A stretch of 64,000 bases of DNA from contig JAOALD010000003.1 of NCBI GenBank assembly GCA_025153755.1, positions 186,001 through 250,000 of the forward strand, read 5' to 3'. Shown in pieces: positions 34,804-46,592 of this stretch (position 1 is its first letter; every line of letters starts with the position of its first letter). The notes under the pieces are model-generated. The model worked only from the letters and a program-made list of their open reading frames with translations, ran no database searches and was not told the origin of the DNA. The translations under genes were made by a program, and so were the position numbers. The DNA is from SAR92 clade bacterium H921 (GTDB taxonomy: Bacteria > Pseudomonadota > Gammaproteobacteria > Pseudomonadales > Porticoccaceae).

Positions 34804-37071
34804 CTAATATTGAAGAGAATCATGCAGCTGCAATGCCGCGCGATCTTGGGGAAATGCTACCACTAACCGCTGAGCAAATCCCCTAGCATCTTCTAGCCTA
34901 CCTAAATCTCGATTAATGGTGGCCAAAGCAAATAGTAAATCTCTATTCTGGCTGTCTCTGGCAAGCGCATCGATCATCACCTCTATCGCTTCCTGACTGC
35001 GCCCCTGAGCATTTAATGCTACACCATAAACATAGCTGTAGCGGGTGACTTCAGGGGCTAACGTTGAGGCTTTTTTAAGGCTGATCATTGCATTTGCAAG
35101 CTGTTTACTTCGAATTTGTGCTAGCCCAAGACTAAAGAGAACAGTTGCATTATTTGCACTGAGAGCCTGTGCCCGTAACAACTGGGAGAGCGCCTGGTCC
35201 TGGCGCCCCTGAATACGGTAAAGGTCGGCTAAATTTAACATTGCCGGTATAGACTTAGGGTCGAGCTTTAGCGCATGCCCATAGGCCTGCTCTGCTTTCA
35301 CCATGGACCCCTGTGCTAGGTAAGCGAGAGCAAGGTTAAGCTGTCCATTGGGCATATCTGCATTGACCATTAACGCCGCAATATAGCTTTCAACGTGACC
35401 GTCTAGCTCAGCCTGCTGGGGTGAATTAAGGTCACCAATACCTATCAAAAGTTTGGTCGCGGCGAATCTAACTGATCTAACTGGATCATTTAACAGCGGC
35501 GAAACATCCTGCCAGCGCTGCTGCAAAGGTAAAAATTCGAGGGCACTTAGAGCGCCGATACGCAGCAGCGGCTTGTCACTTTTAAGTTGTTGCTGAATGG
35601 CACCATAACTAATCGCATTAGGATGATTTGCTAGTAGCCCTAAGGCTGTGGCTCGGGCCATATCATTGACTGTGGCATCATTAGCTAGATCAATTAACAA
35701 CTGGTTAGCGTCTGGAGCGGCGGTTCGACCAGCGAAAATAGCCTGAGCAACGAGCTCTGGTTTAGCTGTGTTCTTACCTAACCAGCTTTCAATAGCAGAT
35801 ATAGACCATTGCGGAGCCCTGTCGGTATGGCACATATTACAGGCATTGGGTGCTCCAATTTGGGCCGTAACATCTGGTCTCGGCACCCGCATGCTGTGGT
35901 CGCGTCGCGCATCGACACCCATATAGACAGTCGCAGGCATATGACAATTAACACACTGGGCTCCAGCGCTATCTGCTTGCTGGTGGTGGTGGTGCCTGGG
36001 TGTATCGTATGTTTGAGGCGCATGGCAGCCGCTACAGAGTTCGTTGCCTTCGGCCTTTAACTCAAGACTATGGGGGTTGTGGCAGTTACTGCAGCTCACA
36101 CCACGCTGATACATTTTACTCTGCAAAAAGGAGCCATAGACATAGACCTCGTCTTCAATTTGGCCATCTGCATGATAAAGGCCCTGGCCGAGAGTTTGCA
36201 GCTGATAATGATCAAGAAAGCTTTTGTCCCCAGAGTAATTGTTAATTGGTGCCGAGCTAATCTTACTGCGTCTTGCATGACATGCAGCGCAGGATTCAAT
36301 TTCAGTGGTTGCGCCGCTGTGCGGATCGCCCAGGGGATTTGCGACACTCGCCCCCTCGGCAATTACCCAGTTGAGCTTCTGAGAATACTGTACTTGCAAT
36401 CCATTGTGATCGCCCTGTTTGCCAGACTTCGCCCACTTAGAATGCTCAGAACCTGGACCGTGACAGGACTCACAGGCTACATTTGCTTCTGACCAGGTCG
36501 TGGCATAGGTATCTGTGGCCATAGAGTAATTTTGCTCAAGCCCAGTCGAATGACATTCGGCACAGCGAGAGTTCCAATTATAGTAGGCTCCAGTCCAATG
36601 CAGGTTCTCTCCAGGGGCTCCCATATCGTCGGGCATCAGTTGGTACCAGCGTTGACCTCCCTGCTGTTCTGGGCGGCTATCCCAAGCCGTGGTCAACGCC
36701 TGCATACGGCCATCTTCAAACTTAATTAAGTACTGCTGGAGAGGCTCAACACCAAAGGTGTAGTCAATTTTAAAGGTTTGGTATTTGCCATTAGCTCCCT
36801 GAGTACGAACGTAATAGGCGCCGTCATTGCGTGTAAATGTTGAGAGGATGCCCTGATGGGAAAATGTCACATTATCGAAGTTCCCCAACACAGTTTCAGC
36901 AGTGGCTACTTTCATTGCCCAGTCATGGTGGGAACCACTCCACTGCACCATTTCCGGCTGATGACAGCCTGCACATTCCTCTGCGCCAACATAGTATGCC
37001 CCGTGGCCATTGTTTGACAACAACAGCAGCACCAAGGGCATAAATAACAAACGAGAGGCTAAGTAGCGCAC
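34804..37071 (-). CDS. octahaem c-type cytochrome with HEAT/TPR C-terminus
   Basis: A 755-residue exported protein: signal peptide (1-24), then eight CXXCH haem motifs (CAGCH near 33, CAECH 174, CESCH 201, CAACH 262, CSNCH 326, CSGCH 345, CVNCH 373, CNMCH 411). The haem half resembles cytochrome c554-like proteins. Residues about 430-545 look like HEAT-type helices. From about 560 on there are tetratricopeptide repeats (LNLALAYLAQGSMVKAEQAY, PAMLNLADLYRIQGRQDQAL). A periplasmic redox protein that binds a partner through TPRs is likely. The electron donor and acceptor are unknown. Confidence 0.88.
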   Translation of the reverse strand: MRYLASRLLFMPLVLLLLSNNGHGAYYVGAEECAGCHQPEMVQWSGSHHDWAMKVATAETVLGNFDNVTFSHQGILSTFTRNDGAYYVRTQGANGKYQTFKIDYTFGVEPLQQYLIKFEDGRMQALTTAWDSRPEQQGGQRWYQLMPDDMGAPGENLHWTGAYYNWNSRCAECHSTGLEQNYSMATDTYATTWSEANVACESCHGPGSEHSKWAKSGKQGDHNGLQVQYSQKLNWVIAEGASVANPLGDPHSGATTEIESCAACHARRSKISSAPINNYSGDKSFLDHYQLQTLGQGLYHADGQIEDEVYVYGSFLQSKMYQRGVSCSNCHNPHSLELKAEGNELCSGCHAPQTYDTPRHHHHQQADSAGAQCVNCHMPATVYMGVDARRDHSMRVPRPDVTAQIGAPNACNMCHTDRAPQWSISAIESWLGKNTAKPELVAQAIFAGRTAAPDANQLLIDLANDATVNDMARATALGLLANHPNAISYGAIQQQLKSDKPLLRIGALSALEFLPLQQRWQDVSPLLNDPVRSVRFAATKLLIGIGDLNSPQQAELDGHVESYIAALMVNADMPNGQLNLALAYLAQGSMVKAEQAYGHALKLDPKSIPAMLNLADLYRIQGRQDQALSQLLRAQALSANNATVLFSLGLAQIRSKQLANAMISLKKASTLAPEVTRYSYVYGVALNAQGRSQEAIEVMIDALARDSQNRDLLFALATINRDLGRLEDARGFAQRLVVAFPQDRAALQLHDSLQY

Positions 37072-37153
37072 AGAGAATAGATCACTTGAGTAGTTAAGCA
37101 GAATCCATTTTCATATTGTAAGCTCAAACTGAGTCTTTGTAACCCATCAATAT

Positions 37154-38497
37154 CTAAACGTTAAGTAGCAAATGCTCGCGTTCCCAGGAAGATATGACTC
37201 GATTAAATTCTTCAAATTCAATTAGCTTGATTGAGGTGTAAAGCTGAATAAACTTTTTACCAAATAGTTCGATAACATCCTGATCCTCTTGCAGCCCACG
37301 CAATGCTTCCTCAAGGGTTCTTGGCAACCCCAGCTCTTCGTCGTAAGCATTGCCATCAAAAGCCGCTGATGGCTCAATCTTATTCTTCATACCCAGATAG
37401 CCACATGCCAAGGTGGCGGCAATCGATAGATACGGGTTCACATCAGCGCCAGGGAAACGGTTCTCAATTCGATAGTTTTTGGCGGTAGCATCAGGCACAC
37501 GCAACCCCGTAGTGCGATTGTCCCAGCCCCAATGTAGATTAATTGGTGCCGACACCTCGCGGGTAAAGCGTCGATAGGAATTAACATTGGGAGCAAAGAA
37601 ACTCATTATGTAGGGTGTATATTTTTGCAAACCACCCAGATAATGATAAAACTCTTGGCTGTACTCGCCCTCACTGGTGGCAAAAATATTGCTGCCATCG
37701 GCATTTGAAACCACGCTTTGATGAATATGCTTAGCAGATCCGGGCTCGCTGGCCATGGGCTTCGCCATAAACGTAGCATAGATGTCATGCTTGAGGGCGA
37801 CCTCACGAATCATACGTTTAAAGGTAAACACCTGATCCGCAAGATTTAGAGCATCGCCATGAATAAAGTTTACCTCAAGCTGGGCAGCGCCCGACTCATG
37901 AATCAGGGTATCAATGTCAAGACCCATCGCTTCGCCGTAGGCGTACATATCTTCGATAAAGGGCTCAAATTCGTTAGCCGCGTCAATACTATAGGACTGA
38001 CGTGCGGTTTCTGGGCGACCAGAGCGTCCAATTGGTGGCTTAAGAGACACATTTGGATTGGGGTTGCGCTCAACTAAGTAGAACTCCATCTCAGGCGCGA
38101 TGACAGGCGTTAAGCCCGCGTTCTCGTAAAGCGCGAGGACCCGCTTGAGAACCGCTCTGGTGCTAAAAGGGTGAGGCGAACCATCTTTTGCGAAACAGTC
38201 GTGAATAATTTGACCGGTAGTTTCGTTGGCCCAGGGTACCAAACGCGCCGTGCTGATATCAGGCTCGAGTAACATGTCACCATCAATGGTATCTAACAGC
38301 TCCCAATAATCATCTGAGTACTCCCCTGTCACCGTTTGCGCCAGGATACCCTCAGGCAAACGACTGTCCTCTTTGAGGAACTTCTTGGCAGGTATGAATT
38401 TGCCTCGCGCATTACCTGTCATGTCCGGCACCAGGCATTCCACCTCGGCAATATGATTTTCTTTAAGCCAGCTTTCAATCTCAGTCTGCGACTTCAT
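37154..38497 (-). CDS. glutamine synthetase-like gamma-glutamyl-amine ligase (PuuA-like)
   Basis: A 447-residue protein of the glutamine synthetase fold, close in look to gamma-glutamylputrescine synthetase. Visible are the metal-binding EMEFYLVE near 133-140, HESGAAQLEVNF near 203-214, ATP-site KPMASEPGSAKHIHQS near 248-263, and NRFPGADVNPYLSIAA near 345-360. It would ligate glutamate to an amine such as putrescine. It is divergent from the PuuB-like oxidase with a palindrome-rich control region between. The amine is inferred. Confidence 0.88.
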   Translation of the reverse strand: MKSQTEIESWLKENHIAEVECLVPDMTGNARGKFIPAKKFLKEDSRLPEGILAQTVTGEYSDDYWELLDTIDGDMLLEPDISTARLVPWANETTGQIIHDCFAKDGSPHPFSTRAVLKRVLALYENAGLTPVIAPEMEFYLVERNPNPNVSLKPPIGRSGRPETARQSYSIDAANEFEPFIEDMYAYGEAMGLDIDTLIHESGAAQLEVNFIHGDALNLADQVFTFKRMIREVALKHDIYATFMAKPMASEPGSAKHIHQSVVSNADGSNIFATSEGEYSQEFYHYLGGLQKYTPYIMSFFAPNVNSYRRFTREVSAPINLHWGWDNRTTGLRVPDATAKNYRIENRFPGADVNPYLSIAATLACGYLGMKNKIEPSAAFDGNAYDEELGLPRTLEEALRGLQEDQDVIELFGKKFIQLYTSIKLIEFEEFNRVISSWEREHLLLNV

Positions 38498-38513
38498 ACG
38501 ATACCTATTTGAT

Positions 38514-38529
38514 TTAGTTATCTAACTAA
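38514..38529. promoter_or_regulatory. 16-bp palindrome next to the PuuA-like gene
   Basis: TTAGTTA-TC-TAACTAA, seven perfectly paired bases on each side of a 2-base centre, 17-32 bases upstream of the minus-strand ATG at 38497. It ends one base before the larger inverted repeat. A likely operator half of a divergent control region. Confidence 0.55.
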
Positions 38530-38530
38530 T

Positions 38531-38572
38531 TTTCGAATAATAGTTCAATTAATATTGAATTATTATTCGAAA
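38531..38572. promoter_or_regulatory. 42-bp near-perfect inverted repeat, probable TetR operator
   Basis: Left arm TTTCGAATAATAGTTCAAT (38531-38549), 4-base centre, right arm ATTGAATTATTATTCGAAA (38554-38572). Eighteen of 19 pairs match. It fills the gap between the divergent PuuA-like and PuuB-like genes, where both promoters must lie. The TetR gene at 39874 in the PuuB-like operon is the obvious candidate binder. Function is inferred. Confidence 0.75.
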
Positions 38573-38590
38573 TTGGCATAATGTCAATCA

Positions 38591-39874
38591 TTGAATCAAT
38601 TGAAGGCTGATGATGTGAGTTCTTACTATAGCGCTACCACCAACAAATCTATGTCGTTCCCCCCTTTAGAAAGCAGTGAAATTGCGGATATCTGTGTTGT
38701 GGGCGCCGGCTATACAGGCCTATCCTCTGCCCTACATTTAGCCGAACGTGGATACAAAGTTGTTGTAGTCGAGGCTGAAACGGTCGGCTTTGGAGCATCT
38801 GGCCGCAATGGTGGTCATGTGGGTACAGGCCAGCGTCAAGACCAGCAATACCTCGAAACCAAGTTTGGCCATGAGGTTGCAAGTGCACTATGGGATCTGG
38901 GGCTTGAAGCAGTAGATACAGTTAAGCACCTCATCCAAAAACACAAAATCAAATGTGACCTCAAACATGGCAATATTCACTTCGCTCATCGAGCCAAATA
39001 TCAGCGCGATCTTGAGGAAGAAGTGAGTTTCCTGCATGACAGGTATGGCTTTGATCAGGCAGAGTATGTACCTAAAGAGCGCCTATCAGAAGTTATTGAA
39101 AGCACGGCCTACCATGGCGCCCTGCTAGACCGTGCTGCAAAGCATCTCCACCCACTTAACTTTTTATTGGGTATGGCTCAGGCCGCTACCCGAGCGGGTG
39201 TAATCATCTACGAACACTCCCGGGTAATCAGTTATGCCGGCACTCCCGTGGTGATCAAAACCGCACAGGGGCAAGTCACCGCTAGTGAAATGATACTAGC
39301 CTGCAATGGCTATATTGAAAAACTAGAGCCGAAAATAAATGGGTATATTATGCCGATTAATAACTTTGTCTTGGCCACGGAGCCACTCTCTGATGACTTA
39401 GCAGCACAGGTTGCGCCTTTGGATACCTCTATGGCTGATAGTCGCTTCGTCATTAATTACTGGAAGCTTTCGGGTGATAATCGGCTTATATTCGGCGGCG
39501 GCGAAAATTATCGCCGTGGCTTTCCCTCTGACATTAAAGGTTTTGTGCGCAAATATATGCTACAAGTCTACCCTCAGTTAGCTGACACCAAAATAGATTA
39601 TGGGTGGGGCGGAACGCTTGCTATCACGCTTAATCGCCTCCCTCACTTTGGTCGAGCGCAGCATAATATTTGGTATATGCATGGTTATTCGGGCCATGGC
39701 GTGCCCACTGCCACATTTGCTGGCAAGTTGATTGCCGAGGCGATCACGGGCAAGCTCGAAAGGTTTGATTTGATGGCCAACCTACCTACTCACAAATTTC
39801 CCGGTGGCACAGTACTGAGATGGCCTGGTATGGTGGCCGGTATGCTCTATTATGCTCTAAGAGATCGTTTCTGA
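38591..39874 (+). CDS. FAD-dependent amine oxidoreductase (PuuB-like)
   Basis: A 427-residue DAO-family flavoenzyme resembling gamma-glutamylputrescine oxidase. The FAD loop is CVVGAGYTGLSSALHLAE near 34-51; GFGASGRNGGHVG near 73-85 is the family's second flavin contact; WGGTLAITLNRLPHFGR and YSGHGVPTATFAGKL lie near the C-terminus. It would oxidise a gamma-glutamyl amine to the aldehyde. The start is uncertain: TTG 38591, or GTG 38615 with GAAGG upstream; both keep SSYYSAT. Its TGA overlaps the TetR ATG. Confidence 0.88.
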   Translation: MNQLKADDVSSYYSATTNKSMSFPPLESSEIADICVVGAGYTGLSSALHLAERGYKVVVVEAETVGFGASGRNGGHVGTGQRQDQQYLETKFGHEVASALWDLGLEAVDTVKHLIQKHKIKCDLKHGNIHFAHRAKYQRDLEEEVSFLHDRYGFDQAEYVPKERLSEVIESTAYHGALLDRAAKHLHPLNFLLGMAQAATRAGVIIYEHSRVISYAGTPVVIKTAQGQVTASEMILACNGYIEKLEPKINGYIMPINNFVLATEPLSDDLAAQVAPLDTSMADSRFVINYWKLSGDNRLIFGGGENYRRGFPSDIKGFVRKYMLQVYPQLADTKIDYGWGGTLAITLNRLPHFGRAQHNIWYMHGYSGHGVPTATFAGKLIAEAITGKLERFDLMANLPTHKFPGGTVLRWPGMVAGMLYYALRDRF

Positions 39875-40503
39875 TGACTAGTCTGCGCAAGACGGAATCC
39901 AGAACACAACCAGTGCAGAAGCGTGCTCAAGAACGCCGTAACCTGATTTTGGATGTTACTGCCGAGTTACTCGATGAGGTGGGTCAAGATGACTTGACCA
40001 CTATTCTTGTCGCGAAGCGAGCCGGCGTATCTGTGGGCACTCTTTACCATTACTTTCCCAACAAATACGCAATTATGTACGCCTTGGCAGAGCAGTGGGT
40101 AAATGAGATGGATGTGGCCCTGCAGCGCTTAGAGGCAGTGCAAATAGAGAGCTACAGCGTAAAACGATTTGTAGAGTTCAGCGTTGAAACTATGCTAGCA
40201 ACCTATACCAATCAGCAGGGCCTATTGCCGCTGGTGCAGGCTATGTATGGTGTTCCTGAATTAAAGGAGCTGGATCTTATTCATGATGATCTTATTATTG
40301 ACTCAATGGCGCGAATGTTTAGGCGCATGGATATCAGCAGCAAGTCTAATGAGCTGGCACGCCTGGGAAGAACCTATCTTGAGGTGACTCACGCGTTAAT
40401 TATAGTCGTGGTCAACCAGAATAAGACTGACGCCGAGAAGACGCTAAGGGATCTTAAACACTTAAATCTGTCCCTGCTAGAGCGGGCTAAGAGCCAGTTT
40501 TAG
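39874..40503 (+). CDS. TetR-family regulator of the amine cluster
   Basis: A 209-residue TetR protein. The DNA-binding domain is at about residues 18-64 with the helix-turn-helix ILVAKRAGVSVGTLYHYFPNK. The C-terminal ligand domain is about 140 residues. ATG 39874 overlaps the oxidase stop (TGATG), so the two are made together; a longer frame from 39820 would lie within the oxidase. The operon position and the large inverted repeat upstream suggest autoregulation and response to an amine or its glutamyl adduct. Confidence 0.88.
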   Translation: MTSLRKTESRTQPVQKRAQERRNLILDVTAELLDEVGQDDLTTILVAKRAGVSVGTLYHYFPNKYAIMYALAEQWVNEMDVALQRLEAVQIESYSVKRFVEFSVETMLATYTNQQGLLPLVQAMYGVPELKELDLIHDDLIIDSMARMFRRMDISSKSNELARLGRTYLEVTHALIIVVVNQNKTDAEKTLRDLKHLNLSLLERAKSQF

Positions 40504-40666
40504 AGTAACTAGCCTTTCAAATATAACCTTTCACTGAACCGATCAAAACACAGGCGAGAAAAATCAGAAATTTTAAGCAGGTTGAACCGCCCAACCACCA
40601 TATGGCAATGTTCCACAAATATAATATAGATTAATTTATTTTTGTAAGTTGCTGATATAAAACAAA

Positions 40667-42025
40667 CTATCTTGATTTATCGCGCATAGTAACAAACTCC
40701 TCAGCGGCCGATGGATGGATCCCCACGGTGGCATCGAAATGCGCCTTAGTGGCACCAGCTTTTAGGGCAATACCCATACCCTGGATGACCTCAGCGGCAT
40801 GCTCACCCACCATATGGCAGCCCACAACCCTATCAGTGGCCGAATCAACGATTAACTTCATAGTAATCCGGTCAGAGCCCCCACCTAGAGTTTGCATCAT
40901 TGGTTTAAAGTCTGACACATAAACGTCTATATCTTCATACTCTGCCCTAGCCTGTTCTTCACTAAGCCCCACTGTACCTAACTCTGGCTGACAGAATACT
41001 GCTGTCGGGATGCCCTTATAATCAATTTCAGCCACAGCCTCGCCGAACAGGTGATCGACCAACACCATAGCTTCCTGAATGGCCACTGGTGTCAGCTGAA
41101 TCCGGTCGATTACATCACCCAGCGCATAAATACTCGGTTCTGCGGTGGCAAAATGCTCATCTACGACAATTGCACCATTGTTAGCCAATGCCACATTTGT
41201 GGTTTCCAGACCCAAGTTTGCGGTATTTGCCACACGACCAGTAGCATAGAGCACCAGGCCCGCGGTCATATCTGCCTGATTGTCTAGCCCAACACTAAGG
41301 CCGCCATCTGCCTGAACAATCTGACTAATCTCAGTGTTGAGGTGAATATGAACACCTTTATCAATCATCCCCTGCTGGATTTTGTCGCTCATTTGGCGAT
41401 CAAATGACTTGAGTAAATGGGGGCCCCTGTATACAAGATGAGTCTCTACTCCAAGCCCATTTAAAATACCTGCAAACTCAACGGCAATATAACCGCCACC
41501 CACCACAACGGCCTTTTCAGGCAATTCATCGAGAAAGAACATCTCATTAGAGCTTATAGCCAGCTCACTACCTGGGAATTCGGGTATGTAGGGCCAGCCT
41601 CCGGTCGCTACCAAAATACTCCGCGTTCGATAAGTTTGGCCATTGACAGACACAAGCTGGGGGCCAGCTATAGTAGCCCGACCGTCAAAAAGATCAGCGC
41701 CACTGTTGTCAATGAGACTGTTGTAAATCCCGTTAAGGCGCACAATCTCAGCAGTTTTATTATCTCGAAGGGTGGGCCAGTCAAATGTTGGTGCCTGGGG
41801 CACAGTCCAACCAAAGCCTGCACTGGCATGAAAAGACTCTGGAAATTGGGAGGCATAAACAAACAGCTTTTTGGGTACACAGCCCACATTGACGCAGGTA
41901 CCACCTAAATAGCGTTCTTCTGCAACAGCCACTTTTTTACCTTTAGAAGCCGCCATTCGGGCGGCTCGTACACCACCAGATCCAGCGCCTATAACAAACA
42001 GGTCGTAGTCAAAGCTCTCACTCAT
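40667..42025 (-). CDS. gor: glutathione-disulfide reductase
   Basis: A 452-residue flavoprotein disulfide reductase. The FAD loop is VIGAGSGGVRAARMA near 11-25, the redox cysteines Cys44 and Cys49 in GGTCVNVGCVPKK, a second nucleotide fold at VVVGGGYIAVEFAG near 173-186, and the interface His in the C-terminal GIHPSAAEE, the GR signature. It keeps glutathione reduced with NADPH. It lies 18 bases after cysG on the same strand. Length matches the family. Confidence 0.95.
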   Translation of the reverse strand: MSESFDYDLFVIGAGSGGVRAARMAASKGKKVAVAEERYLGGTCVNVGCVPKKLFVYASQFPESFHASAGFGWTVPQAPTFDWPTLRDNKTAEIVRLNGIYNSLIDNSGADLFDGRATIAGPQLVSVNGQTYRTRSILVATGGWPYIPEFPGSELAISSNEMFFLDELPEKAVVVGGGYIAVEFAGILNGLGVETHLVYRGPHLLKSFDRQMSDKIQQGMIDKGVHIHLNTEISQIVQADGGLSVGLDNQADMTAGLVLYATGRVANTANLGLETTNVALANNGAIVVDEHFATAEPSIYALGDVIDRIQLTPVAIQEAMVLVDHLFGEAVAEIDYKGIPTAVFCQPELGTVGLSEEQARAEYEDIDVYVSDFKPMMQTLGGGSDRITMKLIVDSATDRVVGCHMVGEHAAEVIQGMGIALKAGATKAHFDATVGIHPSAAEEFVTMRDKSR

Positions 42026-42043
42026 TACTTTCCCTCACCTCTA

Positions 42044-43498
42044 TCACTGGATCTCATTATCTTTGTTAATAACTCCTTCAAGCTTACTCTCAGGATTATT
42101 AAACCAAGCAAGCTTAGCCTGTAAGCTCACCACGTGACCTACAATAATTAAAGTCGGGGCCTTGGGTCTCGCCTCTCTGACAATCCCTGGTAGAGAGTTG
42201 AGGTCACCCGTAAATATCTGCTGTGCATCGGTAGTTCCCTGTGCAATTAAGGCTGCAGGTGTAGCCATATCTAGACCATGATCTATAAGCCCTTGGCAGA
42301 TTGTCTCCATACCGCTTAAGCCCATATAAAAAACCAGCGTTTGATTGGGCAATACTAATTCTGGCCAGTTTAAATCTCGCTTGCCGCCGCGCATATGACC
42401 AGTAATAAAGCGCACCGATTGAGCATGATCGCGGTGAGTGAGGGGAATACCAGCATAACTAGCACAGCCCGAAGCAGCTGTAATACCGGGAACTACCTGG
42501 AAGGGGATTCCGTGCTCTGCCAACGTTTCAATCTCTTCGCCACCGCGGCCAAAGATAAAAGGATCGCCGCCCTTAAGCCGCACTACCCTATTGCCATCAA
42601 GGGCATAATCGACCAACTTTTGATTGATGTTAGCTTGAGTAACTGGATGATCACCGGCAGTTTTTCCCACGTAGATACGAGTGGCATCACGGCGCACAAG
42701 ATTTAGCACCTCCGGAGAAACTAGCCTATCATAGAGTACAATGTCGGCCTGCTGCATAAGGCGCAGCGCTTTAAATGTGAGTAGATCCGGGTCACCGGGG
42801 CCACCACCTACTAAATAGACTTCTCCGGTTTTAAACTCACTAGTATTGTCAAGCTTCTCGGCGAGCAGACGTTCAGCCTCTTCGAGATTATTCGCATAAG
42901 CCTGTTCGGCAATTGGACCATAGAATACCTCCTCCCAAAATGCCTTGCGGTCAGCACCGTTAGAAAACTTAGTTTTGACCCGCTCTCGAAAACTGCCAGC
43001 CAGAGAACCGAGCTTTGCCATTCCCGCCGGTAACAGACTCTCAAATCGCGTGCGTAATAATCGTACTAGCACTGGAGCATCGCCACCGCTAGAAATAGCC
43101 ACCTGAATTGGGGAGCGATCGACGATTGAGGGAAATATTACTGTTGAAAAACCTGGGTCGTCAACTACGTTTGACAGCATATTAGCGGCCTGGGCATGCT
43201 CAGATACCAAACGATTGAGATCTCGGTCGTTGGTTGCTGCGATTACCATTACTGTATCTGGGTAGGCTAAAAGATGCCTGTGCTCATAGGCATCAGTGAT
43301 AAGCTCTAACCCATTGCAGCCATCGGCAGTATCTTTGGCATCCATTGCCAGTAAGTCTGGGCAGTAGTCTTTGGCAATGATGGTAATCAATGCGCTAGCT
43401 TCTTGCACAAGACGGACCTTGCGCAGAGCGATTTCACCGCCGCCGACAACTAGAATTCGGCGGCCTTTTAGATCGTGAAATAACGGTAGATAGTCCAT
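42044..43498 (-). CDS. cysG: siroheme synthase (trifunctional)
   Basis: A 484-residue CysG. Residues 1-about 205 form the dehydrogenase/ferrochelatase part, with the NAD loop [14 protein letters not shown] near 17-30. Residues about 215-465 form uroporphyrinogen III methyltransferase, with [15 protein letters not shown] near 226-240, [17 protein letters not shown] near 307-323 and [11 protein letters not shown] near 334-344. It makes siroheme for sulfite and nitrite reductases. The serS-cysG order is as in Pseudomonas. Confidence 0.96.
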   Translation of the reverse strand: MDYLPLFHDLKGRRILVVGGGEIALRKVRLVQEASALITIIAKDYCPDLLAMDAKDTADGCNGLELITDAYEHRHLLAYPDTVMVIAATNDRDLNRLVSEHAQAANMLSNVVDDPGFSTVIFPSIVDRSPIQVAISSGGDAPVLVRLLRTRFESLLPAGMAKLGSLAGSFRERVKTKFSNGADRKAFWEEVFYGPIAEQAYANNLEEAERLLAEKLDNTSEFKTGEVYLVGGGPGDPDLLTFKALRLMQQADIVLYDRLVSPEVLNLVRRDATRIYVGKTAGDHPVTQANINQKLVDYALDGNRVVRLKGGDPFIFGRGGEEIETLAEHGIPFQVVPGITAASGCASYAGIPLTHRDHAQSVRFITGHMRGGKRDLNWPELVLPNQTLVFYMGLSGMETICQGLIDHGLDMATPAALIAQGTTDAQQIFTGDLNSLPGIVREARPKAPTLIIVGHVVSLQAKLAWFNNPESKLEGVINKDNEIQ

Positions 43499-43583
43499 GG
43501 GTTTTAACGGCGGCTCCTAAAGGTTCTTCGCTAGGATTAGCATGTCCCGCGGAGTATTTCGAGTACAGATTATTAGCGGGCTT

Positions 43584-45251
<1,668 letters not shown>

Positions 45252-45255
<4 letters not shown>

Positions 45256-46592
45256 GAACGTTGATCCTTAGGTTGTCCGTTTGCTAGGTCCAGGGATCGC
45301 AGATAGGCCAGTTTGTCGCTAATCTGTTTCTCTAACCCGCGGTCGCTGGGAAAATAATACTGTTTGTGAGCCAACTCATCCGGTAAATAACCCTGCCCAG
45401 CAGCATAGGTGCCAGGTTCATTATGCGCGTACCTATAATCTTTTCCGTAGTTCAACTCTTCCATTAATTTGGTAGGTGCATTACGCAGATGCATTGGCAC
45501 CTCATAACTAGGTAGCGACCGCACATCGGCCATAGTCGCTTTAAATGCGCTGTAAACCGCATTACTCTTGGCAGCAACAGCACAATAGATGACCGCCTGA
45601 GCCAACGCCAACTCACCCTCTGGACTACCCAGACGCTCCTGAACATTCCAAGCATTTAATGACAATTCCAGAGCACGTGGATCGGCATTGCCAATATCTT
45701 CACTAGCAATTCGGGCCACACGGCGTGCAATATACAGGGGATCGCAACCGCCATCCAGCATACGACACAGCCAATACAAAGCAGCATCCGGTGAGGAGCC
45801 ACGCACTGATTTGTGCAAGGCGGAAATCTGGTCGTAAAAATACTCTCCGCCCTTATCAAAGCGTCTGGTATCACCCACCAGAATTTGCTCAATCACTGCG
45901 GCATCGATAATTGCCACCTCCCCTTCATCTGTTGCAAGATCATTGGCAATCTCTAGAAGATTTAGAGCACGGCGTGCGTCACCGTCTGCAGCATTAGCTA
46001 ATAAATCTAACGCCCCCTGTTCCAGCCGCAATTTACGCGAACCCAACCCGGATTCAGTGTTAATTATTGCTTGCTGAATCATCAACTTAATTTGCCCTAC
46101 ATCCAGACTCTTTAATACATAAACGCGACAGCGAGAAAGTAAAGCGTTGTTCAATTCAAATGATGGGTTCTCTGTGGTCGCACCAATAAACAGCACCGTG
46201 CCATCTTCGACAAAAGGTAAAAAAGCATCCTGCTGAGACTTATTGAAGCGATGCACTTCATCGACAAAGAGAATCGTTTTACGTCCCCGCAGATCACGCT
46301 GTTCCTCGGCTTTAGCAATCGATGCCCGAATCTCTTTGACCCCCGATAACACCGCAGAGATACTTTCAAAATGCGCGTCCGCAGACGCTGCAATAATTTT
46401 CGCCAAGGTAGTTTTACCCACCCCAGGAGGGCCCCAGAAAATCATCGAGTGCAATGTTTGATTCTCAATAGCCTCGCGCAATGGTTTACCCGCGCCAATC
46501 AGATGTTGCTGGCCATAGAAGCCATCTAGATCAGTCGGTCGCATACGCGCTGCCAAAGGCTTTAGTATCTGACGCATGAAAAGGTCAGTCAT
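45252..46592 (-). CDS. rarA: replication-associated recombination protein RarA (MgsA)
   Basis: A 446-residue AAA+ ATPase acting at stalled replication forks. Near the N-terminus is [17 protein letters not shown]. Walker A is [12 protein letters not shown] near 54-65, Walker [19 protein letters not shown] near 110-127, sensor 1 [10 protein letters not shown] near 136-145. The C-terminal tetramerisation region has the family's [16 protein letters not shown] 46592 overlaps the lolA end by 8 bases. Confidence 0.96.

Noticed and set aside
36070-36492. Open frame of 140 codons antisense to the multihaem cytochrome gene.
   Set aside because: Cys-rich only because it reads the complement of CXXCH-coding DNA; no Shine-Dalgarno or neighbour support.
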